From Manduca sexta (lineage: Eukaryota; Arthropoda; Insecta; Lepidoptera; Sphingidae): a stretch of 64,000 nt of DNA. Below are positions 11,670 through 24,319 of the stretch, piece by piece. Within the stretch, counting starts at the first letter, position 1. Every line of letters begins with the position of its first letter. The DNA lies in the NCBI RefSeq assembly GCF_014839805.1, contig NC_051131.1:2716913-2780912 (forward strand). Reading direction: 5' to 3'. Below the pieces are notes generated by a model. It was given only the letters and a program-made list of their open reading frames with translations. It did no database searches and had not been told where the DNA came from. A program made the position numbers and the translations under genes.

Positions 11670-11815
11670 TAGCCCATGCATACGTACAAAATGTGACTGG
11701 ATGCATAAAGCAACAGATCGGGTTCTGTGGCATACCTTAGGAGAGGCCTATGTCCAGCAGTAGACTACTACGGGCTGATGATGATGACGTTTATCCCAAA
11801 GAGTTAGGCAGAGGT
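11670..11815 (-). repeat. Lepidopteran non-LTR-type repeat (right arm)
   Basis: Mirror partner of 4888-5025, with the ATC microsatellite slightly different in length ('gggctgatgatgatgacg' on the plus strand). Confidence 0.65.
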
Positions 11816-13504
11816 GCATCACACTTCATCACGTTTACTTTAATATGAATCAGCATGTATGCGAGGCTGAGTCATCGGATTCACACATTAATCCAGAATA
11901 ATTTAATTGTGTTTTTTGAGTCTTCAATACTACGTTTGTTGTCGGTATATAACCATTGACACAAACATAGAGCCTCATAGTCGTCATAGGCGAAGTAGAC
12001 ACTCTATTACTAGACGAATAAGGTAGAAAATTATTTATTTTTATTAGAAAGTACTATGTGTAGATACTTGAATAGATTCTAGACCTAGCGTCTAGGAAGA
12101 AAGCAAATATAAATAAAACACAAACACGGCATGTGACAGCCCTGATGACCTCGATTCACCGCCGATTGACGTGTACGCTTTCACGCAGCCCGCCGTCTCT
12201 CATCAGCTGCAAGCGGACAGGGCCGGAGCAGGGGTATTACGGGGGTCATCTCTCCCTTAGCAAAGGGCACACAATAATTGTAATAATATTGTGAATTCTA
12301 TTTTTTTAATACAATGAAATACTCTGATTATTAAGCATGTGTTATACTTACAAACATATTTATTGCAACGAATTGGATAGCCGTATAAAACTTTTCCAAT
12401 ACCTCATGGCTATAAAGAAAAGTTGGAAAGATTCCGCTAAATTGTAATATAATGTTTTACGATCAATCTGTGGTAATAAATTTTGACAGATTTGAGGCCA
12501 TTACTTTGGTGAAATATGAGTCATTAAATCCGTTAAAAGTTGAAACGCGACATTGATACATGTGTAAATTTGTCACTACCGAATTCTTTTATTATTGAAA
12601 ACACTTGTTGATAAGTTTCTTTGGCTTCAAATTCTTAATACAAGACTAGAATATTTCATGACTGTAAGTACATGATCTATATTAACCAACGAGCAAATAT
12701 TAATGCCATATTTTTGTAATACAAAGTTCTAGAATCTAGGTGTTGTTGAGTCTATTACATAATTGAAAAAAAAAAGTTTTCCTCAATATCTAAAAGCATC
12801 TGTACATTATGCATAATACATCCATATCAGACATGACCAATTGACCAAATTTGTCCCCCTGCATCACCCCAAATCCGGCCCACCAACTTTGAATGAAACT
12901 AAACAGGTGGCACTGAGTTATAACGCCGTTGATGTATGCACCGATGCGCTGCGTGTGCGCAGGTGAAAATGTGCAGTAACGTCCAATGTAAATACGCGAA
13001 ATAGCCGGTCAATCAGCGCCGCGATTACGCGTAAATATCTGGCCAGTGTAATCCGTTGTAAGGAATAATAATCCACGCAGTGCTTTATGGGAATATTGAA
13101 CTGTAATTAATATTTTTGACTTTAGACTGCTGAGTCAGTAATTGGAAAATTTGCTATACTTTTATTGGCAGTGAACTTAAGTTTCCTATTGGTTTCCAGA
13201 TTGGGTATTGAAGTTTAGTTTAAGAAAAATATACTTGAAATTGGAATGTGTTTAATGCGTATCCTCGTCTTATTGTGGGAATGGTCGGCGAACCCTGGAG
13301 GAGATGCTGATGTTTACTTAATTTCAGGGGTGTGCGTTTGGAGAAGAGATGAGGGGTGGTGTTCACAAACATTAAAAAACATCAAATTAAAACTCTCACT
13401 ATAAGTTGTGCACATTTTTAATATTAAATTATTTACTACCAATAAGATATTTAGCCTCCCAAGACTTATAATTTTCAAAAAATACTGTCTAAGTAATGGG
13501 TTAC
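11816..13504. other. No gene; mirror of CpG-containing patches
   Basis: Mirror of 3206-4880, including the two GC-richer patches at about 12110-12250 and 12830-13040. Confidence 0.45.
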
Positions 13505-13590
13505 AATAATAACACCAACTCTGTATTTTAAAATGTCACACTGCTGGGGTCGAGCCTCCACTATTAGTGTCAGGGGTTAAGAATAAGTCT
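13505..13590 (-). repeat. Lepidopteran interspersed repeat fragment (right arm)
   Basis: Mirror partner of 3100-3205, with 'gtcacactgctggggtcgag' on the plus strand. Confidence 0.5.
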
Positions 13591-13655
13591 AAAATACTGG
13601 CTGCTGATTCTTGACTTCTTTAATAACTTTCGTAACTACATTCAAAACATAATAC

Positions 13656-13987
13656 TTAAGGTGATATCAAGGTTTTTCATACATTTTGTTTCGGCTTTAA
13701 TCTGTAACTAGACAAGTATTGGCAAGTTTTAAATTCACTAGTTAGAAAGAAAAACGTAAAAATAATTAATAATCATGGATATTTCGGCCTTTAAAATTTA
13801 ATATGACTAAATTTTAAAGGCAGAAATATCCATGATTATTAATTATTTTTACATTTTTCTTTCAACTGCGAGAACTAATCACTAACTAGACGTGAATTTA
13901 AATTCTTTACTTGCCAATACTTGTTTAGTTACCCAGATTAAAGCCGAAACAAAATGTATGAAAATGGACCTTGAGCTACCACCTTAA
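13656..13987. mobile_element. Foldback MITE, right arm copy
   Basis: Mirror partner of 2702-3045, bounded by TTAA at 13656-13659 and 13984-13987. The half nearer 13987 is intact. The half nearer 13656 lacks the block 'cgcagttgaaagaaa' and part of the 'cacgtctagttagtgatt' block. This is the opposite half, relative to the locus, from the one eroded in the left arm copy. Confidence 0.85.
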
Positions 13988-14267
13988 TCACACTTCATAC
14001 GTGTGGTGTGTTTCTTATACCTATTATTTACAAGGTGTAAATTACTGGTTAATACGTATGATAACTTATTTCAATACATTACATTGTAAGGCAGCCGCTG
14101 TTTTGGGTTCAAATATTAATAATATTGGTAAAATATTAAAGTGATTTTCTAGTCGGTTGAATTAAACGACGTGAATTTGCAAGGAACAGTGAATATAATA
14201 TCTAATACATTGTAAATTTGCTTGCACATGATTATATTAGCAGTAACTATCGCTCGCGGGTTCGCTC

Positions 14268-14412
14268 CACATCACACATCTTTGTTAGGTTATAAGTGTC
14301 AGTGTGTATTTTCCGAGATAAAAAGTAGCCTGTTTGTTAATCCAAGACATAATCTACCTGTGTACTAAATTTTATCTAAATACATTCAGCGGTTGCTGCG
14401 TTTTTAGCTAAC
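14268..14412 (+). repeat. Lepidopteran 'gtagcctat' repeat relic (right arm)
   Basis: Mirror partner of 2265-2410. The same three blocks are read on the plus strand, including 'gataaaaagtagcctgtttg' and 'acattcagcggttgctgcg'. Confidence 0.55.
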
Positions 14413-16254
14413 AAACATTCCAACATACACCTTCTCAATAACATTAGTATATAAACTTCTGTGCTCGCCGGTCACCATGGTATTCATATTGTGATAAATA
14501 TATAAAAATAGAGTTGTTATTTCTTCTTTTTGGGTTTAAGGTTCTTATAAAATTTCAAGATACTCGTAAAGAACATTGTACTTAACAATAACTGCAGCAA
14601 TATATTGCCTAAAAACTTCTAGTTTCGATTACACTACTGACAATAATATATCAATTATAGTTTTATACACATGCGAATTGCCGCAAGTCCAGCAAGCTTT
14701 ATTTACAGAAGTCAATTTGCTGTTACTGTTTACACAATAAAAATTGCTTGCAAAAGTCAACCTCTACAAATTAACTTATTTAAACCATTTAAGAGTAATG
14801 GATTGCCACTAACTTCTTTGAAGAATAGATGGTGTGTCTGTCTCTCAAAAGGGCCAGATTTCTGACTATCTGCTTAACATAATCTCAATACAACTCATAT
14901 TTCTAAGCTATGTATATACAAATCTGTCGGTCTGTTTGGAAACGGCTCTGTTTCGCGTCCACAGCGCTGTACCGTTGATACTTTACTGTCCTGTCGACCG
15001 GCTGACAGTACAAAAGCGGGTTCAAATCTGATTGCGTAACAAATAATGTGGAACGTTGCGAAATTGAAAGGTATGCTTTTGAAATCTGTTATTAAGTTAA
15101 GTTCACGTTTGAGGGTGGAGGCAGAAGTGCTACTTCAGTTTATCTGTTTGTCGTCTACGATAAGTGACAATACTGAGAGCATATCCAATTCCAATCTCGC
15201 AAAATGAAGATGTATATGAGATCGAAAATGAAAAATACAAAAATTATGTGTAATCCTTCTATGCTCTTACTAATAAAACCAAATGCAAGAATATAGGAAT
15301 GTTTCGTCTCTTTGAAGTTGGTTAAAAGTAAGCTCATAAACCGCAGCTATTAGTTTTATCTTAGAGAAGTAAAAGTAATAATTTTATTCGGGGAAACATT
15401 TTAACAAAATTGCTATCAAAGTAACCACAAGACATTTTAATAAAAAAACACATCAAATAGAATGAAGGAAGCGCGAACACGTAATCTCGCACTAAAATAA
15501 AATATTTAGAATATGCGAGTATAAACGAGCATAAACAAAAACAAAACATCGGTGCGACGTAACGATTTATCACGTCGCCAATTAAAACGTACATGCGCGG
15601 GAGTCGACGCCGACCGTGATTCTAATGACACGTAGGACGTGTTGCCAGAGGAAAGAATATACGCAAAAAGTGATGTGTTAAGTTTGAATTCTTTTTTACT
15701 GTTAGGGCTTTAATTTTGTATATTAAGAAAATTTAATGCCTCCCTTTTGATGATTATTTGATTTGATTAAAATAAAATTCATACCTGAACCTTCTTTCTC
15801 TTTACAGAAGCAAGTATTAGATGAGCGTATTTTGTTAATATCATTTTCTTTTACGTCTGAGTTATAGTCAAGTAAAGCTGTATTAATGTACAATGCAATT
15901 TGATCATCGTGAATATTTTTTCTTAATTTTTAGATTCAAGTAAAAGAAATGACCAATTATAAACTAATGATAAATATTTATAACGTTCAATAAATAGACT
16001 TAAACTTTCACCAACTATCCCGTGCCCGACTCTGGTATCCCAGCCCGTCCCGCGGGATTTGGGACGCTTACCGCGCTATTTCGGGAGCCACGGTTGACAG
16101 ACATACATTCTCTAAATCTATCGACTTTTAAATTGTAATTTTAAAAGGATTTACAATTTATGTCTGTATGTATAAAAATAAATACCCGGACATGTGATTC
16201 ATGAGTGAAATTAACGTGCCGACGTTTAAGGTATATTTGATGGGAGATACATCT
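14413..16254. other. No gene recognised, right arm
   Basis: Mirror of 441-2264. The minus-strand frame 15361-15594 starts at an ATG that the left copy puts out of frame by one T. No homology is recognised, so it is not called. Confidence 0.55.
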
Positions 16255-16495
16255 ATGTCTATCGGTGGCGAAGCGTCTGTACTACCCGATTCCTACCGGC
16301 TTCCATTTTAGGTTCATTTGGTCTTAGTTAATGTTTTTCTGTTAACTTAGCTTCGATAGGTAAACTAAGGCATTTTTGCCTCGGGTTACCATTTGAACAG
16401 TTTCACTCTTCGCCACTAACGGCTATATAAAAATCGTAGCGTATAAACTGACTATGAGGGCTATTTTAATAAACCAATCTTATCCCTGAGTAGGA
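16255..16495. repeat. Dispersed repeat D1 (right arm copy)
   Basis: Mirror partner of 205-440, with motifs 'ggcgaagcgtctgtact' and 'cctaccggcttccattttag'. It differs from the left copy by several substitutions and short indels. Confidence 0.6.
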
Positions 16496-16680
16496 GGTTG
16501 AGTAGACATTTAACTAGACTATATAATATAACTTGAGCTGTTATTTAAGCGCCTGCTCTCAGATGAGTCAGCGCTGTCCAATAAACGAATGTCAGCTGTC
16601 ATCAATGTGTGACTTACAATTTCATTTGAGATTATGTTCATATCTATTTATGAAATAGCATCGAGCTTAAGATGCTTCTT

Positions 16681-19600
16681 AAAACTATCCATTTCCAATA
16701 TTAGTAAGAATGAACGTCGTCATATTACCTTAAGCTTAGAAATATTTTTTGTAAGCATAGTGCGTGAGTTACCTACAATCTCACAATACCGTTTCGTAAC
16801 CTGAACTAAAGCAAATAATTTGGTTCATTCAAATATTATACCAAACCAAATATGCTCTTCGATTAGTAATTTGTATAACTGATTGTCCAAAATCAAATGA
16901 GCTTATCAAAAGTTCATTTAAGTTGCTTGCCTTTCGCTAAAAAATACCCAAAAACTTTTAATAATAATTATGTTTGATTTAAAAATTATTAAAGAAAGCG
17001 CATCTCTTTGTTGGGAAACAGCGGCGTGGATTTTTGTGTTTTTGAACACATCATACCAAATCTAAAACTGTATTACAAAACTGAATATCTAAGAGAGACA
17101 AGGCAGTACAGAGCGACGTGATACTTTATCGAGTCCTGGTTGCTAGGGGCAACTAACAGGCGATTGACTCGCTGATCCTGTCATGTAAAAAACAGCAAAC
17201 ACGGGAGGTATTCACCTCATTTAAATACATAGTTAAATCACACTACTTTACATAATTAACGTATGCAGGCAAAACAACTAGATCATTAAGACTGACCGCA
17301 CAGGCAGTCGAATTAAAATGCGTATTGGTAACATGAAAAATCAATTAGTACGAGATGAGGAGGAAAGCGCGTTTAATTGTCGCGACAGCTGCGCGCGCGC
17401 AAATGATCACGTGGGTGTTCCCTACTGAACTTTATTGGTATTGTTTTTTAATTGGGTCTAAGTTTGCCAGTGTTGTTTATTCATTTAACTGACTTTAAAA
17501 CTGTGTATTCTTAAGTCAACAAGGCTGCCAGGGTTTAACCCGGTCGTAAAAACGAACAAAATAATTTCTCCAACATGCTTAAGTTAGTGTTTTATGGCTA
17601 CCATTTTTGAGTGTCATAGGTAGAGGATTGATGAAGACGCGTAGCTAGTTATAAATTAAAAGATTGGGGACTCAAGCATTACCTCTTATATGACATATAA
17701 ATGGAGTTACTGAATTATAACTTGCCCGGTGAGTGGGAGATCGGAAGTCTCTTGTACTTGATAACAGACTTTATATCCTACTGTGGGGTCGAATGCAACT
17801 GTTGCAAAAAATACTATTAAGGACAGCGTATTTTTTCATTTACAATGTTAAAACACCTGCAAGCAACTGTACCCATTAAGATAGGCCGTAGTTTATAACC
17901 CTCGTGCGATGGTCTAATGACTGGGCTCGTGTAAACTGAACGTTAATGTTTTAACTTTGTTTATGGCTGATCCTCTGATAGACTGACATCTGTCATAGAT
18001 TGGCGGATTAAGGTAAAAATAGTTTCGAGAGACACAACCGGGTTAAATAAAAATACAAGTGCGTGTAAGGATCTGATAAAAGATGGCGTTAGTGGTTCGA
18101 TAATGAAGTTTCGTCAATTTCGACCGTCAGCGGCAATAAACTATGTCATTTAGAAACTGTTCATTGCGTTGAACAGGAATGAAGGGGTTTATTGGGACAG
18201 CAACGGTTATACCCCTATCAAACCGCTTCACTCTCGTTGATTTAAGTCACTAAGTATTAGCAATAATAACGCTTTAAACAATACTTCGATCCATACTATC
18301 TGATGATAATAAGATCAGTTCGATCCTCATTTACCCTGCAGCTTCCTTTGACCGTATCCAATTAATAAATCAATCTCACCTTTGAGTGAGATCTTAAGTA
18401 GTCACTTCATGTAAGAGCAATAAAAAACTAAATTTTAATTGTCATTTAAGAGATGGTTCTCAGCTGAGTCGTTGTTTAATAAACAAAATTCTGTAAAGGT
18501 CATATTATGACTTAAAATTTAACATGATATTTATTCATTAAAAAGCGATGACCTTAAAATACTGACTTTCATTTGACAGTGCCTCAGCTGATATCTTAAG
18601 TTGCATCTCTTAATCTCTCTTTGCCCCAAGACGCACAACCCTTGGATAAAACACTCAACAAAATTGACATATAGAAATTACAAAACGTACTCGAATATAG
18701 GAAAAATAACAATAGGTTTAATTCAGAGCGGCACCTGTGTTCACATTTCAATCATGGCGGGTCTTTGTCTCGTCAAAATTTATTACTCGTGCACGTAGCT
18801 CGCAACAGCTGTGTACAATACCTAGGTTATTTATAGTGTTTTTGTATGTTCTGGTAGGTTCTTTAAGTTATTTTAATCGTCTTCAGTGATCTTTGTAGTA
18901 TCGGTTTTAGATCAGGAGCCCCTGTTGTCTTTTACATATTAGAACTTTATGTGAAGAGTGTTAATTCATTGATAATTCTAATGATTTGGAAGTAAAGTTA
19001 TAGTCTACAGGTGAATGGGATAGGTCTTGGGTCCTGGCCATCCAAAACCGTGCTTTTGTGCACTCAACAAGATTATCGGAGTCCTTTTCTCGCTCTTTTC
19101 AGTGTGGCTGTCTAGTTTTTCGTATTGATAGTAGTGTGTGTACCGTTGCGTTCGGTTTAAAAAGCATTAGCCAGTTTAATTACAGGGCATTATGAGACTT
19201 AACATCTGTTTTAGTAGACGAGCGTGTTGTAATTCGAAATTACTGTTGATACTCATAATGAACAGCTGTAGTGCTTATTATCAGACGAGAACCTTGTTCT
19301 TTACGTCAATTTACAAATTCTTAGCTATTTCTTTAAAAATCAGATAAATACAACGTATTTTAATACAATTACAAAGCCGGGGTCGCGAACTGATGCCCAA
19401 TACCGGCCATATTTCGCTTTTTTTGAATAATACATGTACAATACGTTGCGCACGCGTTGGGAACAATCGGAGAGTGGCCCGCGCTTAATTTGAATACCTC
19501 CCTGCCCCGCCCACCCCCTCCGGTGAAGGGGATTCCTAAAGAAGACGTATCTCACCGCAAACCATTGTCCATTGTTTTTGTCCGCTGTTATTTATGACGG

Positions 19601-20049
19601 GCGGCGGTGTTCGCTCTCTGTCTCGCGCCGTCCAAATTATCTCGTCGTCTCGCTCGCACAAGGCTTCCGTACGGTAACGCCGGAGCTAATAAATTACGTT
19701 ACAAAAGATTATTTATTAGTTTATTCATAGAGCGTGGTGTATGGTCCCGTAGGTTGGGCTCTGTCTTTTTTTCATGATTGATTCGTGTCGCATGACAATG
19801 AGCTAGGTATTTGGGGAATGTTGACGTGCTAGCTTTCAAGGATTCGAGCTTAAGCTAAAACTGCGACTGGTGTGGTAGAACATAAATATATTATACATCG
19901 AAGAATGGGTTTTGTTTATTTAAGGATACAAACAGAAATAGTCAGGTAAAAAGATGAATATGGTATACTTAACAATGAAAACAAAAATGTTTTCCAAAAA
20001 AGTTAAAAAGCCGGAACGATTGTTTTAAAGAATATAAAATAACAACAAA
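16681..20049. other. Single-copy intergenic DNA
   Basis: This part of contig 2 lies beyond the inverted repeat. GC-richer patches with CpG occur at 17100-17180, 17350-17430 (with a CACGTG E-box at about 17409), 18080-18240 and 19480-19690. None contains a convincing exon. The frame at 19340-19555 is short and overlaps the last patch. Confidence 0.45.
17139..17153 (+). promoter_or_regulatory. RFX-type X-box motif
   Basis: GTTGCTAGGGGCAAC fits the X-box pattern RYYNYY-N(1-3)-RRNRAC with a 3-base spacer. X-boxes bind RFX factors, which control ciliary and sensory neuron genes in insects. No gene start is recognised nearby, and one 15-bp match in 64 kb may be chance. Confidence 0.35.
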
Positions 20050-20205
20050 TATAGTGGTTGAAATCAGTATAAGCTCGGACTGTGGAATTTGTAACCAATA
20101 TGGCGATAGGCTCGCCTCCTATAACATCACGGGACGGAATACACGCGGCGAAAAGTCGGTGCACAACTTGCGCCTCAGTCTACCCCTTCTGTGTTTATGT
20201 GTAAA
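20050..20205 (+). repeat. Lepidopteran repeat with 'ctacccctt' tail
   Basis: The order 'ataggctcgcctcctataac', 'atcacgggacggaatacac', 'ggcgaaaagtcggtgcac', 'gcgcctcagtctacccctt' matches a very common lepidopteran retroelement end. Confidence 0.7.
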
Positions 20206-20384
20206 ATAGGATTAAATATATTTATCAAAATTATATCCTATAAGAATGAAAACAAGGTTGAGCTATACTTTAACATACCTTGTACCCATCTAGATTCTAG
20301 TAACATATATGAAGTTTAAGAGCCCCATATGAAGGATAAATCGACCACATATAAATATAGCATATTCCACTAAACCACTTGTCT

Positions 20385-20455
20385 ATATTTGAATCGAACC
20401 CAGATCTCACGGTATACTTCACAGTAGGGAAGTCCAATATGGCAATGGTTGTTTA
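20385..20455 (-). repeat. SINE relic with B-box-like site
   Basis: The minus strand has 'ctgggttcgattca', close to the polymerase III B box, followed downstream by ordinary AT-rich sequence. It is too degraded to place in a family. Confidence 0.3.
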
Positions 20456-20844
20456 AATATTGCCTATTTAGTACATACTAGACTACAAATTAAAGATATT
20501 TTCACTAAAATCCCAGGTTTCTTCTGAGTGCTTCATGACCAAAGAACAGGCCGAGTCACGGGCAATGGCTAGTTAAGGTATATTTGTAGCGTTTTGTTTT
20601 AAGACTGTGTAGCTAATTACTATATATTATTTGATACGAAAATGTCTTAGAACAAGGGCAGTGCTATGCATCATACTTTAACGTTGGTTTACTATTTGAA
20701 GTCGTCGCCGAAGACGTCGTAGTTGTTACTTTCAGGCTTACGTCGATAATTGGATTAGAACATGCTAAAGATCGAAATCAAAAGCAGCCTGAACCGTCGG
20801 GAAAGCATGACAAGATTGATGAAGGTAGTGAAAACGGGAGTATG

Positions 20845-20925
20845 CCAGAATCGTGCAGTGGCAATCCAAAGTCCCTACCTACCCCTATGGGATAAAGACG
20901 TGATACTATGTATAATTGGAAATGA
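20845..20925 (+). repeat. Retroelement tail fragment
   Basis: 'ccctacctacccctatggga' followed by 'taaagacgtgatactatgta' is a degraded form of the common tail 'ctacccctt..gggataaaggcgtgatg'. It lies inside the open frame 20762-21160, which argues against that frame being a gene. Confidence 0.55.
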
Positions 20926-22799
20926 CTTACCAATACTCCTAACGAACATTGTAATAACAAAACTAACAATCGTACGCGCCGTCGATTCTAAAACACCAGC
21001 ACATCGAACAATGCCCATTAATTACCGACCAAAAGTTTTAATTAAAAAACACGCCATAAGAGCAGACGACGATTCAGTCTACGTCTCAACCGCCATAAAT
21101 AATTGGGACAAAACCTCCCCGCCCTCCCCCGCGACCCGTCCCGCCCGCGCTCCCGGATAAGTGTCCGAAATTTTCACAATCCGGCAATAAAAAGATAATT
21201 TATTAGTATAGCTCTTATTGTTTTCGTTATTTATGTGTATGATGTAATGTAATCTAGCTTGGACCCCTAAATAAATAATTTTCAGTTTAATGTCGCTCGT
21301 TGCTTAATCTCCGAGCGGTCGTCGCTTTATGGTCGCCGGAGGTATTTTTAGGTCTAAATAAACATGATTTGTTGTACCGTTTGTGACAGGATTTAATTTC
21401 GTACAAGGCGGCCCCGGTCTCCCCGGAGGCGCCCGGACGCGGACAGTCTTCCGTATTGTGCATAGTAATCGTTTAAGATTATGGATGAGAGGAGTTTGGC
21501 CGCGTCGGACTTTTGTTAAACACTTTTTTGTTTTCGAAGTTTGTTGAGTATTTTTGTCGTGTGCGAAGTTTTTGATAACTATGTAGTGATCGCCATATTG
21601 TTCATTATCGTAGGTATTTTGTTATAAAAATCCAACGATAAAAATCATGAGTAATGTTGAATTCAAGATTTCAAATGATTCCGGACTGAAAATTGAGGCT
21701 CATATTAAATAATCTTTTCATCACATCATGGGAACAATATACATCTCTGTCTAAATTTCGAAAACATAGGGAAGAAAAGAACAAACAAAACAGCACTCCT
21801 GAACATAGACTTAAAACACTTTTTAAGCTTAAATCCTCTCAAACCTAAATCAAATAGTATACATGAATTACATTAAAACCGTAAACACCATAAATTCTAT
21901 ATTATGGACATAATTACAAAAAATACATACACAAATCAAACTCGTCGTTTCCCGACCGTCTGAACTTCAGTGGCCATTTCTGAAAGTTAGTGGACTTGGG
22001 GTGGGTTGGGGAGGACCGCGCCGTGTGATTTACACTCGCGTATTATGTTTTGACTTTAATAAACAAAACGTTTGTCACAAGGCGTCGTATAGAAAAATAC
22101 GTTAAGAACGGGGTTTGGAACAAAATGTTGGAAAAATATAAGTAATATGATTAAAAACCTTATATACGATACAAAGTGAGCCCAATAGGATAACATTTTT
22201 GTTTTAAATAAATTATGACGCCCGTTTCTTTTTGAAGCTAAATTTATTCATATTATTAAATTCTTGTTTATGTATCCAATGTTAGTATCAGGCTCGTTAT
22301 AAGACTCAACATCTGATGACTTAGTATGACAAAGACTGGGGCCTTATGTTTTGCCTATCCTTGATGCCGTTTATACACAGGTGATGTTACTTATCCACTC
22401 ATTTCATTGCATAAAATATATAATTAAGTTCAGAATACTATACTAATCTCAATTATAAAAGCTATCGGAGTCAGCCACCCCAGGGATGCAGTCATAAAAC
22501 AATTCAAATAGGTACAGCGAGGAAAGAATAAATTAATTGTCCTTTGAAGAGGAGTCAATGCGGGGGACATTATTTTACAAATTAAAAAAGTCTTCCCTTT
22601 CGGTTGGCATAGTCTCGGGTTCCTTCGTAGCTCATGAAATATAGTCTGTGGACTGATTTATTTTATTCTTATTTTGGCACATGGTTCAGTCTAGTTACAT
22701 ATCCTTTTCAGTAAAAAATATTGTAAAATAATTTTTAGAATCGCCAAACAGAACCCGTATTCAGTTAAACAATATTCCAAATAACAATCCAAAAAGCTA
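20926..22799. other. Single-copy intergenic DNA with CpG-rich patches
   Basis: GC-rich patches lie at 21110-21165 and 21290-21480 (including 'ggccccggtctccccggagg'). They could be promoter or enhancer DNA, but no transcript features can be assigned. The remainder is AT-rich. Confidence 0.4.
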
Positions 22800-22814
22800 T
22801 TCCTCGTTTTATAT

Positions 22815-22910
22815 TTAAACATGCAAAACTCAGGAATCGAACCGAGATCCTTTAAACTGGCCGGGGCGGGGCGCTCTGTGATTTATTGGGCTATAAAGTA
22901 TTATAATTAA
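22815..22910 (-). repeat. SINE relic with perfect B box
   Basis: GGTTCGATTCC on the minus strand (22833-22843) is an exact match to the polymerase III B-box consensus. Upstream on the same strand, 'tagcccaataaatcaca' and 'gccccgccccggcca' recall the head of a tRNA-derived SINE, but the A box is not intact and no cloverleaf can be drawn, so this is not a tRNA gene. Confidence 0.45.
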
Positions 22911-23779
22911 AAGCTAGGGGGTGGTGGGGAAACTACAGCGGAACACGTCGGCCGTCGCGACCGCAACGCCCTTGCGATCGCTGCCGGCCTGCAGTGTGTC
23001 TTATTTATAATGTTCATAGATTTTTGGTTTTGTTGTGACGTCACTTTTTTATAACTGACGACACAAGATGATAATAGATTATTGTTTATAAATAGTAACA
23101 TTAAATAAATGTTTGAATTGCCAACACTGAAATACATTGACAGTGGGTGTTTAGTCACGTAATAATATTTTCACTGAATATTAACACGAATGCTTGCATG
23201 ATAGCATAAATAGAAATACCCAGACCCTCGCATTGAAACACTAACTAATTAATAGACTTTAGACGATATATTCCTAAATAGATTAAAGGTGCGACTCTAT
23301 ATTTTTATTTTACTATGATGCGTTATGTCAAAAAAAAAAAACAATATTTCTCGCAACCAATGCACCCTAGAAATCATACACATCTTTTTGTAAAAGAAGC
23401 GAGCCAATAGGTCTTATTACAACAGATTATTACAATTGCCAATAATTAAATTTCGAATAATCTAAATAGTTGCTCGACTTGGGAGTGGAACCTTATATTA
23501 CAAGCCACTCCACAATCCATGATACCCAGTACGTCATTGATATAAAGTCTTAATAACTAGAAATAAATATGAAAAATGGCTACAGATTATATGTGAACGT
23601 GAGTGTTAAGTTAAAAAAACAACGCACGGACTGACGGATGGCGCGTCTGCTACGGGAGACCGGCGAGGAACATAGATTATGAAATAAAGCAGATGGGACA
23701 ATCGCGACCTTATATGTCCAACATTAAACGTGAAAGTTTTAAGAATTGGATGATTATATAGCCAAATAGATCCTTGATT
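22911..23779. other. Intergenic DNA with a CpG patch
   Basis: 22920-22990 is GC-rich with several CpG sites (for example 'gtcggccgtcgcgaccgcaa') and is followed by AT-rich DNA. No gene recognised. Confidence 0.4.
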
Positions 23780-23965
23780 GGATCATAATAAAATTTAGTG
23801 ACCAGCACTAGTGAATAGTGAAATTTTCAAAAGGTAATCCGATACAGTAAATATTGCCCAAGTAATACATCGCGGCCAATTTAATAGAAATCTAAAACTA
23901 AAACAAACGTAAATAAACCTAAATGGGAAGCCGGTCGGAATCGGGTTGGATGGATGCTTCGCCAC
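23780..23965. repeat. Dispersed repeat D1 (third copy)
   Basis: It shares 'gtgaaattttcaaaaggtaa', 'gggaagccggtcggaatcgg' and 'tgcttcgccactgg' with the two arm copies. This shows that D1 is an interspersed family and not only part of the inverted repeat. Confidence 0.6.
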
Positions 23966-24319
23966 TGGTTACCAGATAAATTATGAACCTGATTAAATCA
24001 ATTACTGGTGATAGTGAACGAATGCATATTTCATGCAATTTTCAGTGCAACTTAATTTTCATAAAGATTTTCATGTGGCATGCAAGTATTTATGCGGTGT
24101 TAATGAGTGATTTCTTTGGAACTTAAATTGACTTACATCCTATTTAATTATGTTCAATAAACGTTTCGGCCAGTTAACATATAAAACCGTTAATGAATAT
24201 TTACCATTTATTTAGAGATTTGACTTTTGTATTTGTTCGTCCTACATTATATTCGACTATAAGGATTCACTCAGTACTAATATACAGGTGCCCTAAGTAT
24301 AACATTAAAAATACCTAAT
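23966..24319. other. No feature recognised, end of contig 2
   Basis: AT-rich sequence up to the gap. Confidence 0.5.

Larger units (their letters stand above)
8944..16680 (-). repeat. Right arm of large inverted repeat
   Basis: This is the reverse-complement copy of 1-7748. It starts at the first base after the gap, inside a CCGCGG-type repeat matched at 7665-7748. The 695 bases 7749-8443 of the left contig have no partner here, so contig 2 simply begins partway along the locus. The divergence pattern (substitutions, 1-bp indels, small MITE deletions) resembles allelic variation in a heterozygous insect. Confidence 0.95.

Noticed and set aside
20762..21160. 132-residue plus-strand open frame with a real ATG
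   Set aside because: It contains a degraded retroelement tail (20845-20925) and ends in a CpG-rich patch; no domain or homolog is recognised.
22833..22843. tRNA gene suggested by a perfect B box
   Set aside because: No A box at the right spacing and no cloverleaf; the context is a SINE relic.
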